From positions 868,001-932,000 of the forward strand of contig OY755178.1 of the NCBI GenBank assembly GCA_963576735.1: a DNA stretch of 64,000 nt. The letters run 5' to 3'. Below, piece after piece: positions 20,560 through 31,440 of the stretch. A program made the position numbers and the translations under genes. Every line of letters begins with the position of its first letter. Positions within the stretch are counted from its first letter, which is position 1. Source of the stretch: Bedellia somnulentella. Lineage: Eukaryota > Arthropoda > Insecta > Lepidoptera > Bedelliidae. Under the pieces are notes generated by a model. That model saw only the letters and a program-made list of their open reading frames with translations, was not told the DNA's origin and searched no databases.

Positions 20560-21023
20560 ACCAGTTGAATATTCGAAAGAAGCATGAAAGTAGAGTGAAT
20601 GCAGTAGAAATGAGATCCCTCAGAAAAGTGTGTAATGTAAGGTTATGTGATCGTGTGAGGAATGATGTGATTCGTGAAAGGTGTGGTGTAAAAGATGATA
20701 TTGTAAGAAAGATAGAAAAAGGAATGTTGAGATGGTTTGGGCACATAGAGAGGATGGATGACAGTAAATTGGTGAAAGAGATATATAGAGCCAATGTGGA
20801 AGGTAATGTTAGTAGAGGACGACCTCGGAGGACACATTTGGATCAAATAGAAAATGTGCTCAAAAAGGCAGGTGTCCGCAGTATGAAGAATAAAAGAGCA
20901 TGTATGAAAAGATTGATGGATGTAAACGAAGCCAGAGAGGTTTGCCAGGATCGTACAAAGTGGCGATCGATAGTCTCTGCCTACCCCAATGGGAACTAAC
21001 GGCGTGAGAATATGTATGTTGAT
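20560..21023 (+). mobile_element. RTE-type LINE, 3' terminal part
   Basis: A 5'-truncated RTE copy holding the last ~144 codons, a very short 3' region and the tail 'GGCGTGAGAATATGTATG'. SINE-A begins about 17 bases later. It is the longest and best-kept copy of the family whose ends also occur at 3.3, 6.2, 23.8, 34.9 and 40.1 kb. Confidence 0.8.
20565..20999 (+). pseudogene. RTE LINE pol, C-terminal domain
   Basis: The 144 codons are intact to the stop and show the typical post-RT region of RTE-type proteins: 'MRSLRKVCNVRLCDRVRND', 'KGMLRWFGHIERMDDSKLV', 'SRGRPRRTHLDQIENVLKK' and a closing 'CQDRTKWRSIVSAYPNGN'. Endonuclease and RT are absent, so it cannot work alone. Confidence 0.8.
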
Positions 21024-21039
21024 TATTCGACAACATGAA

Positions 21040-21416
21040 GCGACATGATAGTCCAGTGGGTAGAACACCCGCCCGAAAAACAGAAGGGCGTGAGTTCCAA
21101 TCCTGGGACGGGCCTACACCAATTTGTCTTTTCTAAAGTCATATGTGTGGTTAATTTATCATGGTTGCTAACGGTGAGGGAAAACATCGTGAGGAAACCC
21201 ACATGGCTGAGTTGTACTTAGTCATGTGACAGTGTATTCGTACAAAACGGCGATAGGCCTGCCTCCTATCACGTGAGTACACTGTCTAAGCAAAACGTGG
21301 GTACCTTCTCTGGAAACTAGATGGCGCTTGCCATGTGAGTTCGGGAGAATTGGTACCTCTGCCAACCCCTTCGGGGATAAACGGCGTGAACGTTTATGTA
21401 TGTTATTTATGTATGT
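21040..21416 (+). repeat. SINE-A copy with a different tRNA-like head
   Basis: The head is 'GACATGATAGTCCAGTGGG', then 'GAACACCCGCCCG' and the B-box-like 'GAGTTCCAATCCTGGGAC'. The body and tail are as in other SINE-A copies, but with 'GGAAACTAGATGGCGCTTGC' in the middle. Confidence 0.8.
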
Positions 21417-21619
21417 TGAATATTCGGTAAAAACTTTAAATTTCGAACTAACTTTTTGGAAGAATGGCGTTTACTTTAAACTTATGTAATTGGTTATAAT
21501 ATATGGATAAATGGTTTATTATTTTAAATTTGGCGATTTGTTTCAAAACATCTTACAATACTTCGCTATGATAGAAGCCAAAATGATTCGTTTTGTCTAG
21601 TACAAATTATTTCTTTGAA

Positions 21620-21775
21620 TGTTTTTGTTCATGAAAACCTGATTATTACTAATAAATAAACCTTTAAAAGCGACGGGATACGCCCCCGTCGCTCTATCAT
21701 TGAGGTCGCGGGTTCGATTCCCGTTTGTGTCGAAATTTTTCTTTCCTTTATTCATTCTTTATTTATTACAAATTA
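21620..21775 (+). repeat. SINE-C foldback fragment
   Basis: An inverted tail ('GTTCATGAAAACC', 'TTACTAATAAATAAAC') precedes a plus-strand tRNA-like part ('GGTCGCGGGTTCGATTCCCG') with its own tail, giving an inverted-repeat layout as at 38.8 and 41.3 kb. Confidence 0.65.
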
Positions 21776-22234
21776 TTTCTATCCACCTTTTTAAGGTTTC
21801 ATAGTTTCACCATGTCCGTCTATCCATTTGTCCGCCTGTCTGACCGTATATAACACTAATTTATATTCTGAACTGTTCCGACTACACTAATTGAATGTGA
21901 CAGATGGTTATTTTATTATGTCAACCGCTTAAAGATGTAAAGGAGGACCGTAATAATTAAAGAAGAAATAATGGGTTTTTTTAATAGATGGAGCTACATC
22001 AGAAATATGATTTTTTGAACAATATTGCTTATAATCCCATATATTATCGTTTATTGTCCCAATCAAATCCTCAATCGCAGTGAGTTTTGTATAGTACAAG
22101 ACACCTAAGATATTAGAGAATGTTTATGTGATTGGTAGAGTATGTACCTAAAATATAGCTCCTAAGGTTGAAATGTGAAAGGAAACAATTACACAATATA
22201 AGTTCTATGTAAACTGCACCTACATTCACGACTA

Positions 22235-22370
22235 AATAAATGGTACAAATAAATAAAGGATAAATAAAGGAAAGAAAAAAATGAACACTAGCGGGGATCA
22301 AACCCGCTACCTCCTTTATTAGTAATAATCCCCTCATGCAGTTTTCATGAACAAAAACATTCTAATTAAA
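22235..22370 (-). repeat. SINE-C foldback fragment
   Basis: The minus-strand tail and T-arm ('AGCGGGGATCAAACCCGC') are followed by a plus-strand tail ('AGTAATAATCCCCTCATG'). Confidence 0.6.
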
Positions 22371-23423
22371 TAAATAGTTTTAATGGTTTTTATAAAATGT
22401 GTGGAGGAAAAGGGAGGAAAGTATAGAAAAATAAATATGCAGTAATAAAGAAGTATCGAAAACAACCCAGTTAACTACAGTTCACGGTCTACGAGACGCT
22501 GAAAATTATCGTTTAGAAATGTTATCAAACTGAAAGTTGTCAAAGTGAACGCAGTTGAGTAAGGCACCCGCCAAGTTAGCTGCATCGAGTCACAAAGTTG
22601 CTCACAAAAGAATGATACTTTTGTTCAACACAAACTTCAACAAAGCTCTATTCACCGCGTGACAGCTTTCAACTAACTTCCATCTTTTCAACTGATTGCC
22701 GATAAAAAATATCAAAAACGCTCCACATTCCCCACTCGCTAGGCAAAATTGTTTTTTTTTTATTTCAGCATTTTTAACATCATGATTACGGCATACTATA
22801 CTCACAGCTTTGCATCCCAAAAAATTAAACTTATATGAAACTGCACTTTGAATACAATATATAAATCAGCATTTAAACATTATAAAGATTTTTGCTACTA
22901 CATCGATTAAATGGGGCTGTATTTGTACATGTTAGTGTATTTGCCATATTCTTACGAGAATAATATTTCTCTATTCTCAACTACAATATCAAAACCAATT
23001 ACACAAACTCTAAAAGTAAAATTATAATAATAAGAAATGCAGTTAAAAGTATCACAAAGGCAACAACAAATGATAGTATAAATAATTCAACGTTTGCAGC
23101 ATAAAACTCGTAGACATACGAAATAGGAAGCCAATTATCTGACATCAAATGTATTTAAAGTTTCCCAAATAAAGGTAAGTTTCTCCCTAACAAGACATTT
23201 CTTTGTTACTCGCAAACATGTCCTAACGAGCCAACTCGACGTTACAAAGAACAAAAGAAAAGTAGAAGGCTAGCCTGCGGACTGTACATTATATGAATGT
23301 TATACAGGCTGTTGTTATATTTTCTGATTATTATGTCGATAAAATTATGATAGTAGTTCAAGCAGTGATAGTAAAGTCCCTAAATTGCAATGTTTGGTTA
23401 TGAGGTAAAGTAAAAAATCACAT
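22371..23423. other. Stretch without recognised repeats or genes
   Basis: No coding sequence is supported. The part 22480-22760 has more balanced composition than its surroundings and no repeat match within this window, so it may be unique sequence. Confidence 0.3.
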
Positions 23424-23670
23424 CGTGTAGTGCCGGCTTAGAATATCACTATCCCTTTTTACCCACGGGTGTCGACTAAGAGGCGACTAAAGGTATGGGG
23501 CTTTTTAAGTAGTTTTTGGGCGATGAGGTTGTATACCCATCACCAACGATACTTTATTATTGCTTTATTTCTCCCATCTTGTCCCCTAATAACTTCTAAA
23601 ATATGGTTGAGGAGTTTCTAGCTCGAAAGCTCTGCCGACTTCTTTTTTGGATCCATGGCCGTGATGTATG
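23424..23670 (+). repeat. SINE-B copy, diverged
   Basis: From 'ATCGTGTAGTGCCGGC' through 'GGGCGATGAGGTTG' to 'GGATCCATGGCCGTGATG'. The TATG tail is lost. Confidence 0.75.
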
Positions 23671-23744
23671 ATAGTTTAGGTATTTTTTTACTCTATATTC
23701 CTTAAATATATGAAACACTAGCTATTATGTAAATCTTTTACCAA

Positions 23745-23990
23745 ATTACATACATACATATACTCACGCCATTAGTTCCCATTGGGGTAGGCAGAGACTA
23801 TTGATCGCCACTTCGTACGATCCTGACAAACTTCTCTAGCTTCGTTTACATCCATCAATCTTTTCATACACGCTCTTTTATTCTTCATACTTCGGACGCC
23901 TGCCTTTTTGAGCACACTCTCAATTTGGTCCAAGTGTGTTCTCCGTGGTCGTTCTCTACTAACATACGTATATACACTTTTCATTTAATT
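23745..23990 (-). pseudogene. RTE LINE 3' end, minus-strand copy
   Basis: Reads 'RGRPRRTHLDQIESVLKK' style RTE C-terminus (as 'RERPRRTHLDQIESVLKK') to the same closing 'SIVSAYPNGN', with the (TATG)n tail in reverse at 23750-23765. 70 codons open (23772-23984). 5'-truncated. Confidence 0.75.
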
Positions 23991-23999
23991 AACCAAATT

Positions 24000-24228
24000 A
24001 AAAAGGGTAACCAGAGTTTCAGAATTCCAATTTTGATTTTCAGTTGCTTTTGTAAATTCCGATTAAGTAAAGTATTGTAAAACCCAGTAAAGGATACACC
24101 TCCAGCCACGTCGCCTAACAATCATCAATCAATCAAGAGGCCCAAAACCTTAAGTCGCACCTACGACATCCACTTGAGTGAAATTGAATAATGCTATTAA
24201 TAGTCATTCGAAAACAACACTATACAGC
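24000..24228 (-). repeat. Degenerate SINE-B
   Basis: 'AGGGTAACCAGAGTTTCAG', 'CTCCAGCCACGTCGCC' and 'AACACTATACAGC' in SINE-B reverse order. Its old 5' end is interrupted by the MITE that follows. Confidence 0.55.
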
Positions 24229-24366
24229 AGGGCAAGCACGAGCGCTATTTTATCGACACGATAACGGTTAGAATGAGACGGCAGTATACGATACTAAGTA
24301 AGTGCGTAAGAGATGGCTGCTTTATCTCACGCGATAACTATTTTAAACACGGCTCGTGCTTGCCCT
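24229..24366. mobile_element. 138-bp MITE with 15-bp perfect TIRs, copy 2
   Basis: The ends AGGGCAAGCACGAGC (24229-24243) and its exact reverse complement (24352-24366) enclose a core without coding capacity. A related copy lies at 11079-11216. I see no clean target-site duplication. Confidence 0.75.
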
Positions 24367-24848
24367 TCAGCTATCATGTAGTTTAGATATGTAATTATTT
24401 CTGAATAAAATGGTTGATGCACACGATACAAGATGGTGTTAGTTAACAGTATATAAATATATGTACATACAATTACTTATGTTCTTAAATCCCAAAAAGA
24501 GTAGCGAGTGCTTTAGAATAAAAAAAATCATTAGTGTAATTTTGTTTGTATATCTCCAATAACAAAACGATTTATTTTAACCATTCAACATATTATATTT
24601 TAAGCGTTGCTGTTCTGACATCTCTTTAATAAAGGGTAACTAACTTAGTTTGACCTTTTGTATGTACGTATTTACAAAGAGTCAAAAATTTTGTCTTAAT
24701 TGATTTACTATCATGTTAACCGTGTGACAGTAGAGATGATATTTAATACTTTAAAAGTACTAAAAAGTAATCAGTAGCTCATTTAAACTTTTTATAATAC
24801 TTGAATTATTGTAATTTCTACTGTTATTAGACATTATCAGATAGTTCT
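24367..24848. other. AT-rich stretch with a tiny SINE-B relic
   Basis: A SINE-B-like phrase 'CTTAAATCCCAAAAAGAGTAG' lies near 24485. Nothing else is supported. Confidence 0.3.
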
Positions 24849-25103
24849 ACATACATACACACATACATATACTCACGGTTGTAAATCCCTAGAAGGGGTA
24901 GCCAGAGCTAAGGAATTAGAAATTCCTCAACCACTTTTGGAAAGTTGAGTGGGGAAAAGTTGGTAAAATAAAGGTTGTTGGTGATGGGTCTCCAACCGCA
25001 TCGCCCAAAAATTCTTTAATAGCCCCAATACCGTTAGTCGCCTTTTACCTACACCCACCGGAACAAATGGGGTAGTGCTATTCTAAGCTGACACTTCACA
25101 GCA
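24849..25103 (-). repeat. SINE-B copy, full length
   Basis: From (CATA)n and 'CTCACGGTTGTAAATCCC' to 'AAGCTGACACTTCACAGC'. Confidence 0.85.
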
Positions 25104-25691
25104 GATAGTTCTAATTTTCGTTAAATAATCTTGGCATAAATATAAATAAGTTAATTAAAAATAATTTACATAACTTAATAAACCTTTGATTAAATGAGCG
25201 GGAATACAAACGGTACACGCGCTAAATCCTTTTTCTAGACAGATATTTCACTGGCAGAATCTCTTTGGCCTTTGTTATTTAAACCGAGCATAAATCAGCA
25301 AGATTAATTGAGAAAATATGACAGGAAATATGTCTTATAGAAAAAGCTTTTTGTTCCAAAAATCCCATTCATATAACGATTTCTGTATTTTCTCCAAGAA
25401 GCATCCATCAATAACTTCACTAGATATCTCGAATGAGCATGAACAGTAGCAGTTAAGCTGCTACGATTATTAATATTCACTTGAAGGTTCATCTTCAATC
25501 GTATTTGTTATCATTCACTGTTGGGAATTATGTTTGCTTTAGTCCTACTTATATCGGAAATATCGGAACCGATTGATCGAATCAAAATACTTGTATAGAA
25601 AGCAAAACGTAAAACAACTACCTGACTTCTTAAAATATCGTGGCATTATTATAAAATGATAAGCGTCAACCCGATCGCTTCTCATCCATGT
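25104..25691. other. AT-rich stretch, no gene seen
   Basis: No supported ORF; a 64-codon minus-strand frame (25304-25498) has no recognisable features. Confidence 0.3.
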
Positions 25692-25785
25692 TAGTTACCT
25701 CACAATGTTCTTCCTGACCATTAACAACTTTAAAAATTAACTACACATGTACATAATAAAAGACAGATTGGTGCTGGTTCGAAGA
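25692..25785 (-). repeat. Degenerate SINE-A middle fragment
   Basis: 'CTCACAATGTTCTTCCTGACC' and 'AAAAGACAGATTGGTG' match the SINE-A body in reverse. Confidence 0.5.
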
Positions 25786-26164
25786 GAAGCTGTGATATTC
25801 CCACTGAGATATTAATTATATTGTATTTATAATAGGAATGGAAACATATATCAAATGAAGAGTAAAATGCAGCAAGGTACTGTGTTCAGAAGAATGGTGA
25901 ATAGCTAATGACTAGCTACTGCTTTAGTTTGTACACATTTGTATGGCAGGAAATGTTGGACATGGTAAAGGAGCATTGAATGCAATCAATGAGGTCCTTT
26001 AAAAACATGTTATGCATCAGTAAGCATGCAGTAATGAAATAAAACAATAAACCAGAGCTCAAATCTATATGACTAAAATAAAATACTAACAAAACGTATA
26101 AAAATATGTACAATATACTTACTTATTATGTAATTTTTATGTAACTCTATGCGTTGTATTTAGG

Positions 26165-26250
26165 CCTATGTATGTATGTATGCATATATATATATATATA
26201 TATATATATAAATGTGTATGTGTATATATATATATATATATATATGTTAT
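26165..26250. repeat. (TATG)n / (TA)n microsatellite
   Basis: Runs of TATG followed by two long TA tracts. The 90-codon open frame over it is low-complexity and not a gene. Confidence 0.8.
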
Positions 26251-26474
26251 GTATTATACTAATGATGTACGTGCATAATATCAAAGTGGTGTGTAGTTTA
26301 AGGCAGATACTTTGCTCTTATTTGCAAGTATCATATGTGCAAATATCGTTTATTTATTCTTGTATTATTTCTTTTTTTTTTGTTTTTGTTCTGTATCTGT
26401 TTGCAATTTTAGGAAATTTACTTTAAATATAATAATTTGTTTTGTATTGTTTGTAGAGGTTATAATAATTTCAA

Positions 26475-26900
26475 TTAATTAAAATTAACTGGTTTCTCAA
26501 GATACAGGCTTAGCCCAGTTTGAGAACCCCTGTAAACTTGTAATAATGCATGTGAAAAATTAATAAATGATTTTGATTTTTTTTTATTAGTTATGTAGTC
26601 GTTTTTAGTTATGTTATAGAGTGAGTAATAATGTGATTCGTAGATGACGCCAGCGAAGGACATATTTAGATCAAACAAAGAATATGCCTCAAAAGGCCTA
26701 ATAAACGCCGTAAACATCACACAGACAAAACTATTTTCAGGTTCAAAACAATTGATATAACTGAACATCCTGTGTATGAAAGTTCCCTTTTCTTGTAGGA
26801 CAGTTTGATGTTGCGTGAAAACTATCGCTAATCGGACAATCATCCAAATCGACTTCGTGGTTTCACTGAATTCACCGAAACTTTTACATTTGATCAACAT
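26475..26900 (-). other. Open frame of 141 codons, doubtful
   Basis: The frame has no recognisable domain. Its middle overlaps a relic of the RTE LINE 3' region (26635-26710, plus strand, 'AGATGACGCCAGCGAAGG'), and its start covers a LINE-like 3' end ('AATAAATGATTTTGATTT' at 26560-26580). I regard it as a chance frame in repeat debris. Confidence 0.3.
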
Positions 26901-26970
26901 TTAAACTTTTATTACATATCATATACAGTATAGTAAGGTTGTCCAGGACTAGTAGCATGAGGCTTCAGGC

Positions 26971-27048
26971 TTGTGAGGGCGAGCGAGAAATGACACATGT
27001 CATAATCTGTCAGTTACTCTTTTCTCATGTGACATTTCGCTCTCACAA
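26971..27048. repeat. Foldback hairpin (~78 bp)
   Basis: The left arm 'TTGTGAGGGCGAGCGAGAAA' continues 'TGACACATG'. The right arm 'CATGTGACATTTCGCTCTCA' is the imperfect reverse complement. Possibly a tiny MITE remnant. Confidence 0.55.
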
Positions 27049-27104
27049 TACTCATTCTAAGGGGCTGGTGCAAGAAAACTAAATCAAAACAAATAGGCTA
27101 AGTT

Positions 27105-27357
27105 TTGCTGTGTAGTGTCAGCTTAGAATAGCATTACCCCATTTCTTCCGGTGATTAAACGTAAGAGGCGACAAACGGTATTTTTACGGGATTTTTGGGC
27201 GATGCAGTTGGAGATCCATGCCTTTTCTAACCTAACCTTTATTTTACCATCTTTTCCCCACACAACTTCCGAAAGTGGCTGAGGAATTTTTAATTCCTTA
27301 GCTCTGGCTACCCCTTCTAGGGATTTATAGCCGTGAGTATATGTATGTATGTATGTT
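27105..27357 (+). repeat. SINE-B copy, full length
   Basis: From 'TTGCTGTGTAGTGTCAGC' to 'GCCGTGAGTATATGTATG' plus (TATG)n. A SINE-A scrap 'TTCGTACAAAGCGGCAAC' follows at 27375. Confidence 0.85.
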
Positions 27358-27614
27358 TTATTAATACATGTGACTATTTATTCGTACAAAGCGGCAACAG
27401 GGCTGGCCCTTTTAAGTATTCGCATTGTACAGGCATAAATTGGATTTCTTAAACATCGACAACTTTTTGCGAGCTATTTAAAAGTATCTTCATTAATTAG
27501 TTAGTTCCTTTACTTCTGTTTTCAGGATAAACGTTTTAAAAAGATGATTAAGTGCAGAAATAATAACGTCTATGTCTAAAAACTTAGGACATTTTGCATT
27601 ATAGTATGTAAGAA

Positions 27615-27828
27615 TACATACATATACTTTCGGCTATAAATGTCAAAAAAGTAGCAAGTGCAACCAAATTGTTTTTTTAGTCGACTGCGGAATCATAGAG
27701 GTGGAAAGATATTGAAATAAACGTCAGTTAGTGATGGTTTTCCAGTTACATCCGATCCGATCCCCTCTTAAGAAATCCGAGGTATGGCATAAGGAAGTGC
27801 TATTCTAAACCGACAGTAGTATATGGCA
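27615..27828 (-). repeat. Degenerate SINE-B
   Basis: 'CATATACTTTCGGCTATAAA', 'GATGGTTTTCCAGTTACATC' and 'TAAACCGACAGTAGT' in reverse order of the family. Confidence 0.65.
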
Positions 27829-28570
27829 ATCTCATTCGTGACTTATTTAATTTGACCTCTTGATTTTTCTATAAGTATGAATCTTAAACCTAAACAGAAA
27901 GGCTAACATTTCTAAAAATTTAATCCTTAAAAGATTGAGTTACTCAATTTATATATCCGGCATCGAAATGTCTATTGAACAATAGACAGTTACTTGATAC
28001 GGGAACACAATTTCAAAATAAACAGGAGTTTAGTGTATATCCTTTATTAATTTTTTAGTATATCATCGTAAAATGTGACGATCTATAAGCTCTGCTTACC
28101 TCAATGGGAACAACGGGCGTGAGTATAAGTCAGTCAGTATCAAACTGTTAATGTGAATTTTTTTAGCAATAAATTTTGCTCCATCATCTTTAATGCCAAC
28201 TGATATAGGTACCAAGGTTTAAATACATGGTGTTATTTTCAATATAACATCGTGCTCTCTGCTACCTTTGTTATTATCCCTCACCGTTTGCAAAAATAAA
28301 CTGATAATACAATATTCTTTATACAAAAGAACGCCTTAAAAAGGATGTCAGAGAAGCTCAATGATCTTGGCGTGTTGTCAACCCGAAATGAGCGCAAAAA
28401 CGGCTTTTCCAAGAAATTATTCAAATATTACCGAAGAATGTTTAAAAAACTGTCAAAATGTCAGCAAGAATCGGGTTTGAAAGGGCGCCAGCCGTCACTT
28501 TGCTTTCTTAGTTGAGAGGACGCAAATGAAAAAACGTTTAAATAGCACAAATTTATTTGAATTTTCTCTC
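27829..28570. other. Stretch with an RTE tail relic, no gene supported
   Basis: A scrap of the RTE 3' end ('CTCTGCTTACCTCAATGGG', 'CGGGCGTGAGTATAAG') lies at 28085-28135. A 56-codon Lys-rich frame at 28345-28515 has no homology I recognise. Confidence 0.35.
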
Positions 28571-28576
28571 GAAATG

Positions 28577-29900
28577 TAATTTTATTTTATTTTATTTTAT
28601 TTTATTATCGTTGGGGGGCTTACAGCTAAATTTACAATATAAAATAATAACATAGGCAGAAATAGGCCAATTACAAGCTCCCACATATGCATAAAAATAA
28701 AGAACATCGAAAACAACAGAGAAACAGAAGGCTTAACTAAAAAAGGAATTTAACTAATTAATAAAAAAACAGCAAGAAAAATGCACCGAAACAAATGATG
28801 TGACAAACCAATATTCGGCAACAGCAACCGCTAATTTGAAATACTAAAATATTAAAAAAAAGTCATTTGCAAATGATCGCTTAATGTGAGCTATACTGTC
28901 ATGGAATAGATCCAAAGTGAGGTTATCGTTATGATAATTAAATTCATTGCAAGATCTGATAAGGTAGGCATTACGTCTGTAATTTGTTTTGGCTGGGGGG
29001 ACATGAAGCAAATCATTGCTACGCAGTTTTTTTGAAGGAACTCTCAAGCAAATTTTACTGAGGAGTTCAGGACAATCAATATTACCTTGAGCAATCTTGG
29101 CTAGTAGACAGATATCTGCTATATTCCTACGCAAATGAAGAGGCAAAAGGTGTTGAGCGATGCAACGCTTATTATAATCTAAGTATGGAAGTTTAAATTT
29201 GAAAGTCAGAAAACGGGTCTACTTTTTTTGAATTCGTTCGATTCTATCAGAGTATACGCCATAACAGGGATTCCAAACTTGAGACGCATACTCAAGGTGA
29301 CTGCGAACATAGGCACAATAGATTATTTTGACAGTTTTCATATTCTTAAAGTTCACAGATGATCGTATAACAAACCCAAGAGCTTTATATGCTTTATTAA
29401 CAATATGATCGACATGTAAATCAAATAATAATTTGCTATCATGAATGACTCCTAAATCTTTGGTATGAGTTAATTTTTCTAAATTTTGACCTTTAATTTG
29501 GTAATTAAATGAATTAATACTACGTTTACGTGAAAAATTAATAAAGAAACATTTAGAGGCATTAAGGTCGAGTTTGTTACGAAGGCAATAGTCATCAAGT
29601 CTGCTAATGTCCTCTTGTAATAGAGAAGCATCCTCAGAATTATTGACTGCTTTGAATATTTTCATGTCATCTGCAAACAATAGATATTTGGAATATAGAA
29701 AACATGATCCAATATCCTTAATGAAAATAACAAATAGCAAAGGGCCTAATAGTGAACCTTGGGGGACACCGGATGATATTTCCACCCATGAGGAAGTATA
29801 GCCGGATAGAACCACTGTATGTAATGAAATGATCTTTCAGAAGCCGAAATCTGAGGTAAAGCCAATAATATACAACTGTTAATAATAAAAGAGCATATGT
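28577..29900 (-). mobile_element. Jockey/CR1-type LINE, 5'-truncated
   Basis: The minus-strand element ends at about 28577 with a (TTTTA)n tail and starts inside the RT domain near 29815-29900. It contains the RT palm from 'GVPQGSLLGPLLF' and the C-terminal region. A different family from the LINE at 0-2.3 kb. Confidence 0.75.
28844..29815 (-). pseudogene. LINE reverse transcriptase fragment with one in-frame stop
   Basis: Two pieces in the same frame, 29219-29815 and 28844-29146, are separated by a single TAG at 29219-29221 and open sequence. The first holds 'GVPQGSLLGPLLFVIFIKDI', the active-site box 'LLFADDMKIF', 'HTKDLGVIHDSKL' and 'VRSHLEYASQVWNP'. The second holds 'LPLHLRRNIADICLLAKI', the usual C-terminal region. 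The 5' half including the first catalytic Asp is missing. One point mutation would explain the stop, so this copy is fairly young. Confidence 0.8.
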
Positions 29901-30001
29901 GACAATATTGACATAGATGAAATTTCAGGGATTGGCCATGACATAAAAATGTCGATCGATGGTTTCTACTTGTACCAGTAGGAACTAATACTGTTTGTAT
30001 G

Positions 30002-30222
30002 TACATACATACATACATACATACACCTAAGGAATTAGAAATTCCTCAGCCACTTTTGGAAAGTTGAATGGGGAAAAGATGGTAAAATAAAGGTTGTTGG
30101 TGATGCGTCTCCCAAAAACCACATCGCCCAAAAATCCCTTAAAAGCCCCAATACCGTTAGTCGCCTCTTACGTTCACCCACCGGAAGAAATGGGGTAGTG
30201 TTATTCTAAGACACTACACAGC
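30002..30222 (-). repeat. SINE-B copy, slightly 3'-shortened
   Basis: (CATA)n runs straight into 'CTAAGGAATTAGAAATTCC', so the 'GGCTATAAATCC' part of the tail is missing. It ends 'AAGACACTACACAGC'. Confidence 0.8.
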
Positions 30223-30310
30223 ATTCAGCGCTGTTTGTATGTGTATGAATGTAATCATATTGAAACATTTATTCCCATGGGAGCGTTTTAGCTAAATCCA
30301 TCTTCTTATG

Positions 30311-30388
30311 ACAATGTCCATGGCCGAGTGGATAGGGGAGTGGCTTCTCAGTCCAGAGGTTGCGGGTTCGATACCCGCTGAGAGCAAA
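30311..30388 (+). repeat. tRNA-like SINE head (Leu/Ser-like)
   Basis: 'TCCATGGCCGAGTGGATAGG' looks like the D-arm of a class II tRNA, and 'GGTTGCGGGTTCGATACCC' is a clear T-arm/B box. There is no proper anticodon arm and it is followed by 'GAGAGCAAAATTTATG', so this is a tRNA-derived repeat rather than a gene. Confidence 0.55.
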
Positions 30389-30422
30389 ATTTATGTGATA
30401 GTCATAAATGATAAACATAAAT

Positions 30423-30681
30423 TTTGCTGTGTGATGTCGGCTAAGAATAACACTACCCCATTTCTACCCGTGGGTGATCGTAAGAGGCGACTAAGGGTAT
30501 AGGGGCTTTTAAGGGATTTTTGGGCGATGTGGTTTTTGGGAGACCCATCACCAACAACCTTTATTTTACCATCTTTTCCCCAATCAACTTCCAAAAGTGG
30601 CTGAGGAATTTCTTATTCCAAAGCTCTGGCTACCCCGTTAAGGTATTTATAGCCGTGAGTATATGTATGTATGTATGTATT
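30423..30681 (+). repeat. SINE-B copy, full length
   Basis: From 'TTGCTGTGTGATGTCGGC' to 'GCCGTGAGTATATGTATG' plus (TATG)n. Confidence 0.85.
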
Positions 30682-31165
30682 GTTTCTTAGTCGTAGATGG
30701 TATTTTTATGTGTATTATATAATATTAAATATACCGTTGAGTAAGTATCCCATAATACAAGTCTTACTTAGTTAGGGGCTAACTTGATCTGTGCCTAATA
30801 TTTCCATATATATTTTTATTTATTTACGTAAGTGTTATATAATACTTACGGCTATAAAATTCACATAAAGGTATCCAGAGGTTCAGAATATAATTCTAAC
30901 TGACTTTTTATTCATATGAAATAGTAACTGCTGCCCTCTACTCAGAAGATACTACACATTATATATATTACATCAGCCTACATGTCTCAACTAATGTCCC
31001 AATAAAGATTTATTCAATAATATGATTAAACCAGACCTAATCCGAAGAAAGGATTCTTTTCGGCTTTCATCTCAGCAGTCCGGCTTAGTGCTAATCTCAT
31101 CTGTAATCACTCTCACAAAGTGTACAGGAATAGATCTGTATCAATGAACAGTGGGTTTTTTACCC
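30682..31165. other. AT-rich stretch with a SINE-B relic
   Basis: A reverse SINE-B scrap 'TTACGGCTATAAAATTC' lies at about 30848. No gene is supported. Confidence 0.3.
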
Positions 31166-31400
31166 ATAATGCCCAAGTGGTATCCCACTTCTTTCCGTCG
31201 GTGATCGTAAGAGTGACGGGGGCGTATACCCGAGGTCGCGGGTTTGAATCCCACCTGTGTCGAAATTTTTCTTTCCTTTATTTATTCTCTATTTATTAGT
31301 ATTAGGGCTTTTAAAAAGATTTTTGAGCGATGCGGTTGGAGACCCACCACCAACAACCTTTGCTTTGCAAACTTTTCCCACTAAACTTCCAAAAGTGTGT
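31166..31400 (+). repeat. SINE-B split by a SINE-C piece
   Basis: A SINE-B head part ('CTTTCCGTCGGTGATCGTAA', to 31210) is interrupted by a SINE-C fragment (31211-31303: tRNA T-arm 'GGTCGCGGGTTTGAATCCC' and tail). SINE-B then resumes at 'GGGCTTTTAAAAAGATTTTT'. Confidence 0.7.
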
Positions 31401-31440
31401 GTCAGTAATTACTTATTTCGTGAATATGTGTCCGCATAGA

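Noticed and set aside
20291..21068. Two minus-strand frames of 167 and 141 codons (20291-20794, 20643-21068)
   Set aside because: They are antisense shadows of the RTE LINE C-terminus, which has the recognisable protein on the plus strand.
26154..26426. 90-codon open frame
   Set aside because: It is made of TATG and TA microsatellite DNA; no real protein features.
26475..26900. 141-codon minus-strand gene
   Set aside because: It overlaps LINE remnants on the other strand and shows no domain.
28345..28515. 56-codon Lys-rich ORF with a good ATG
   Set aside because: No homology recognised, no promoter or splice context; length is compatible with chance.
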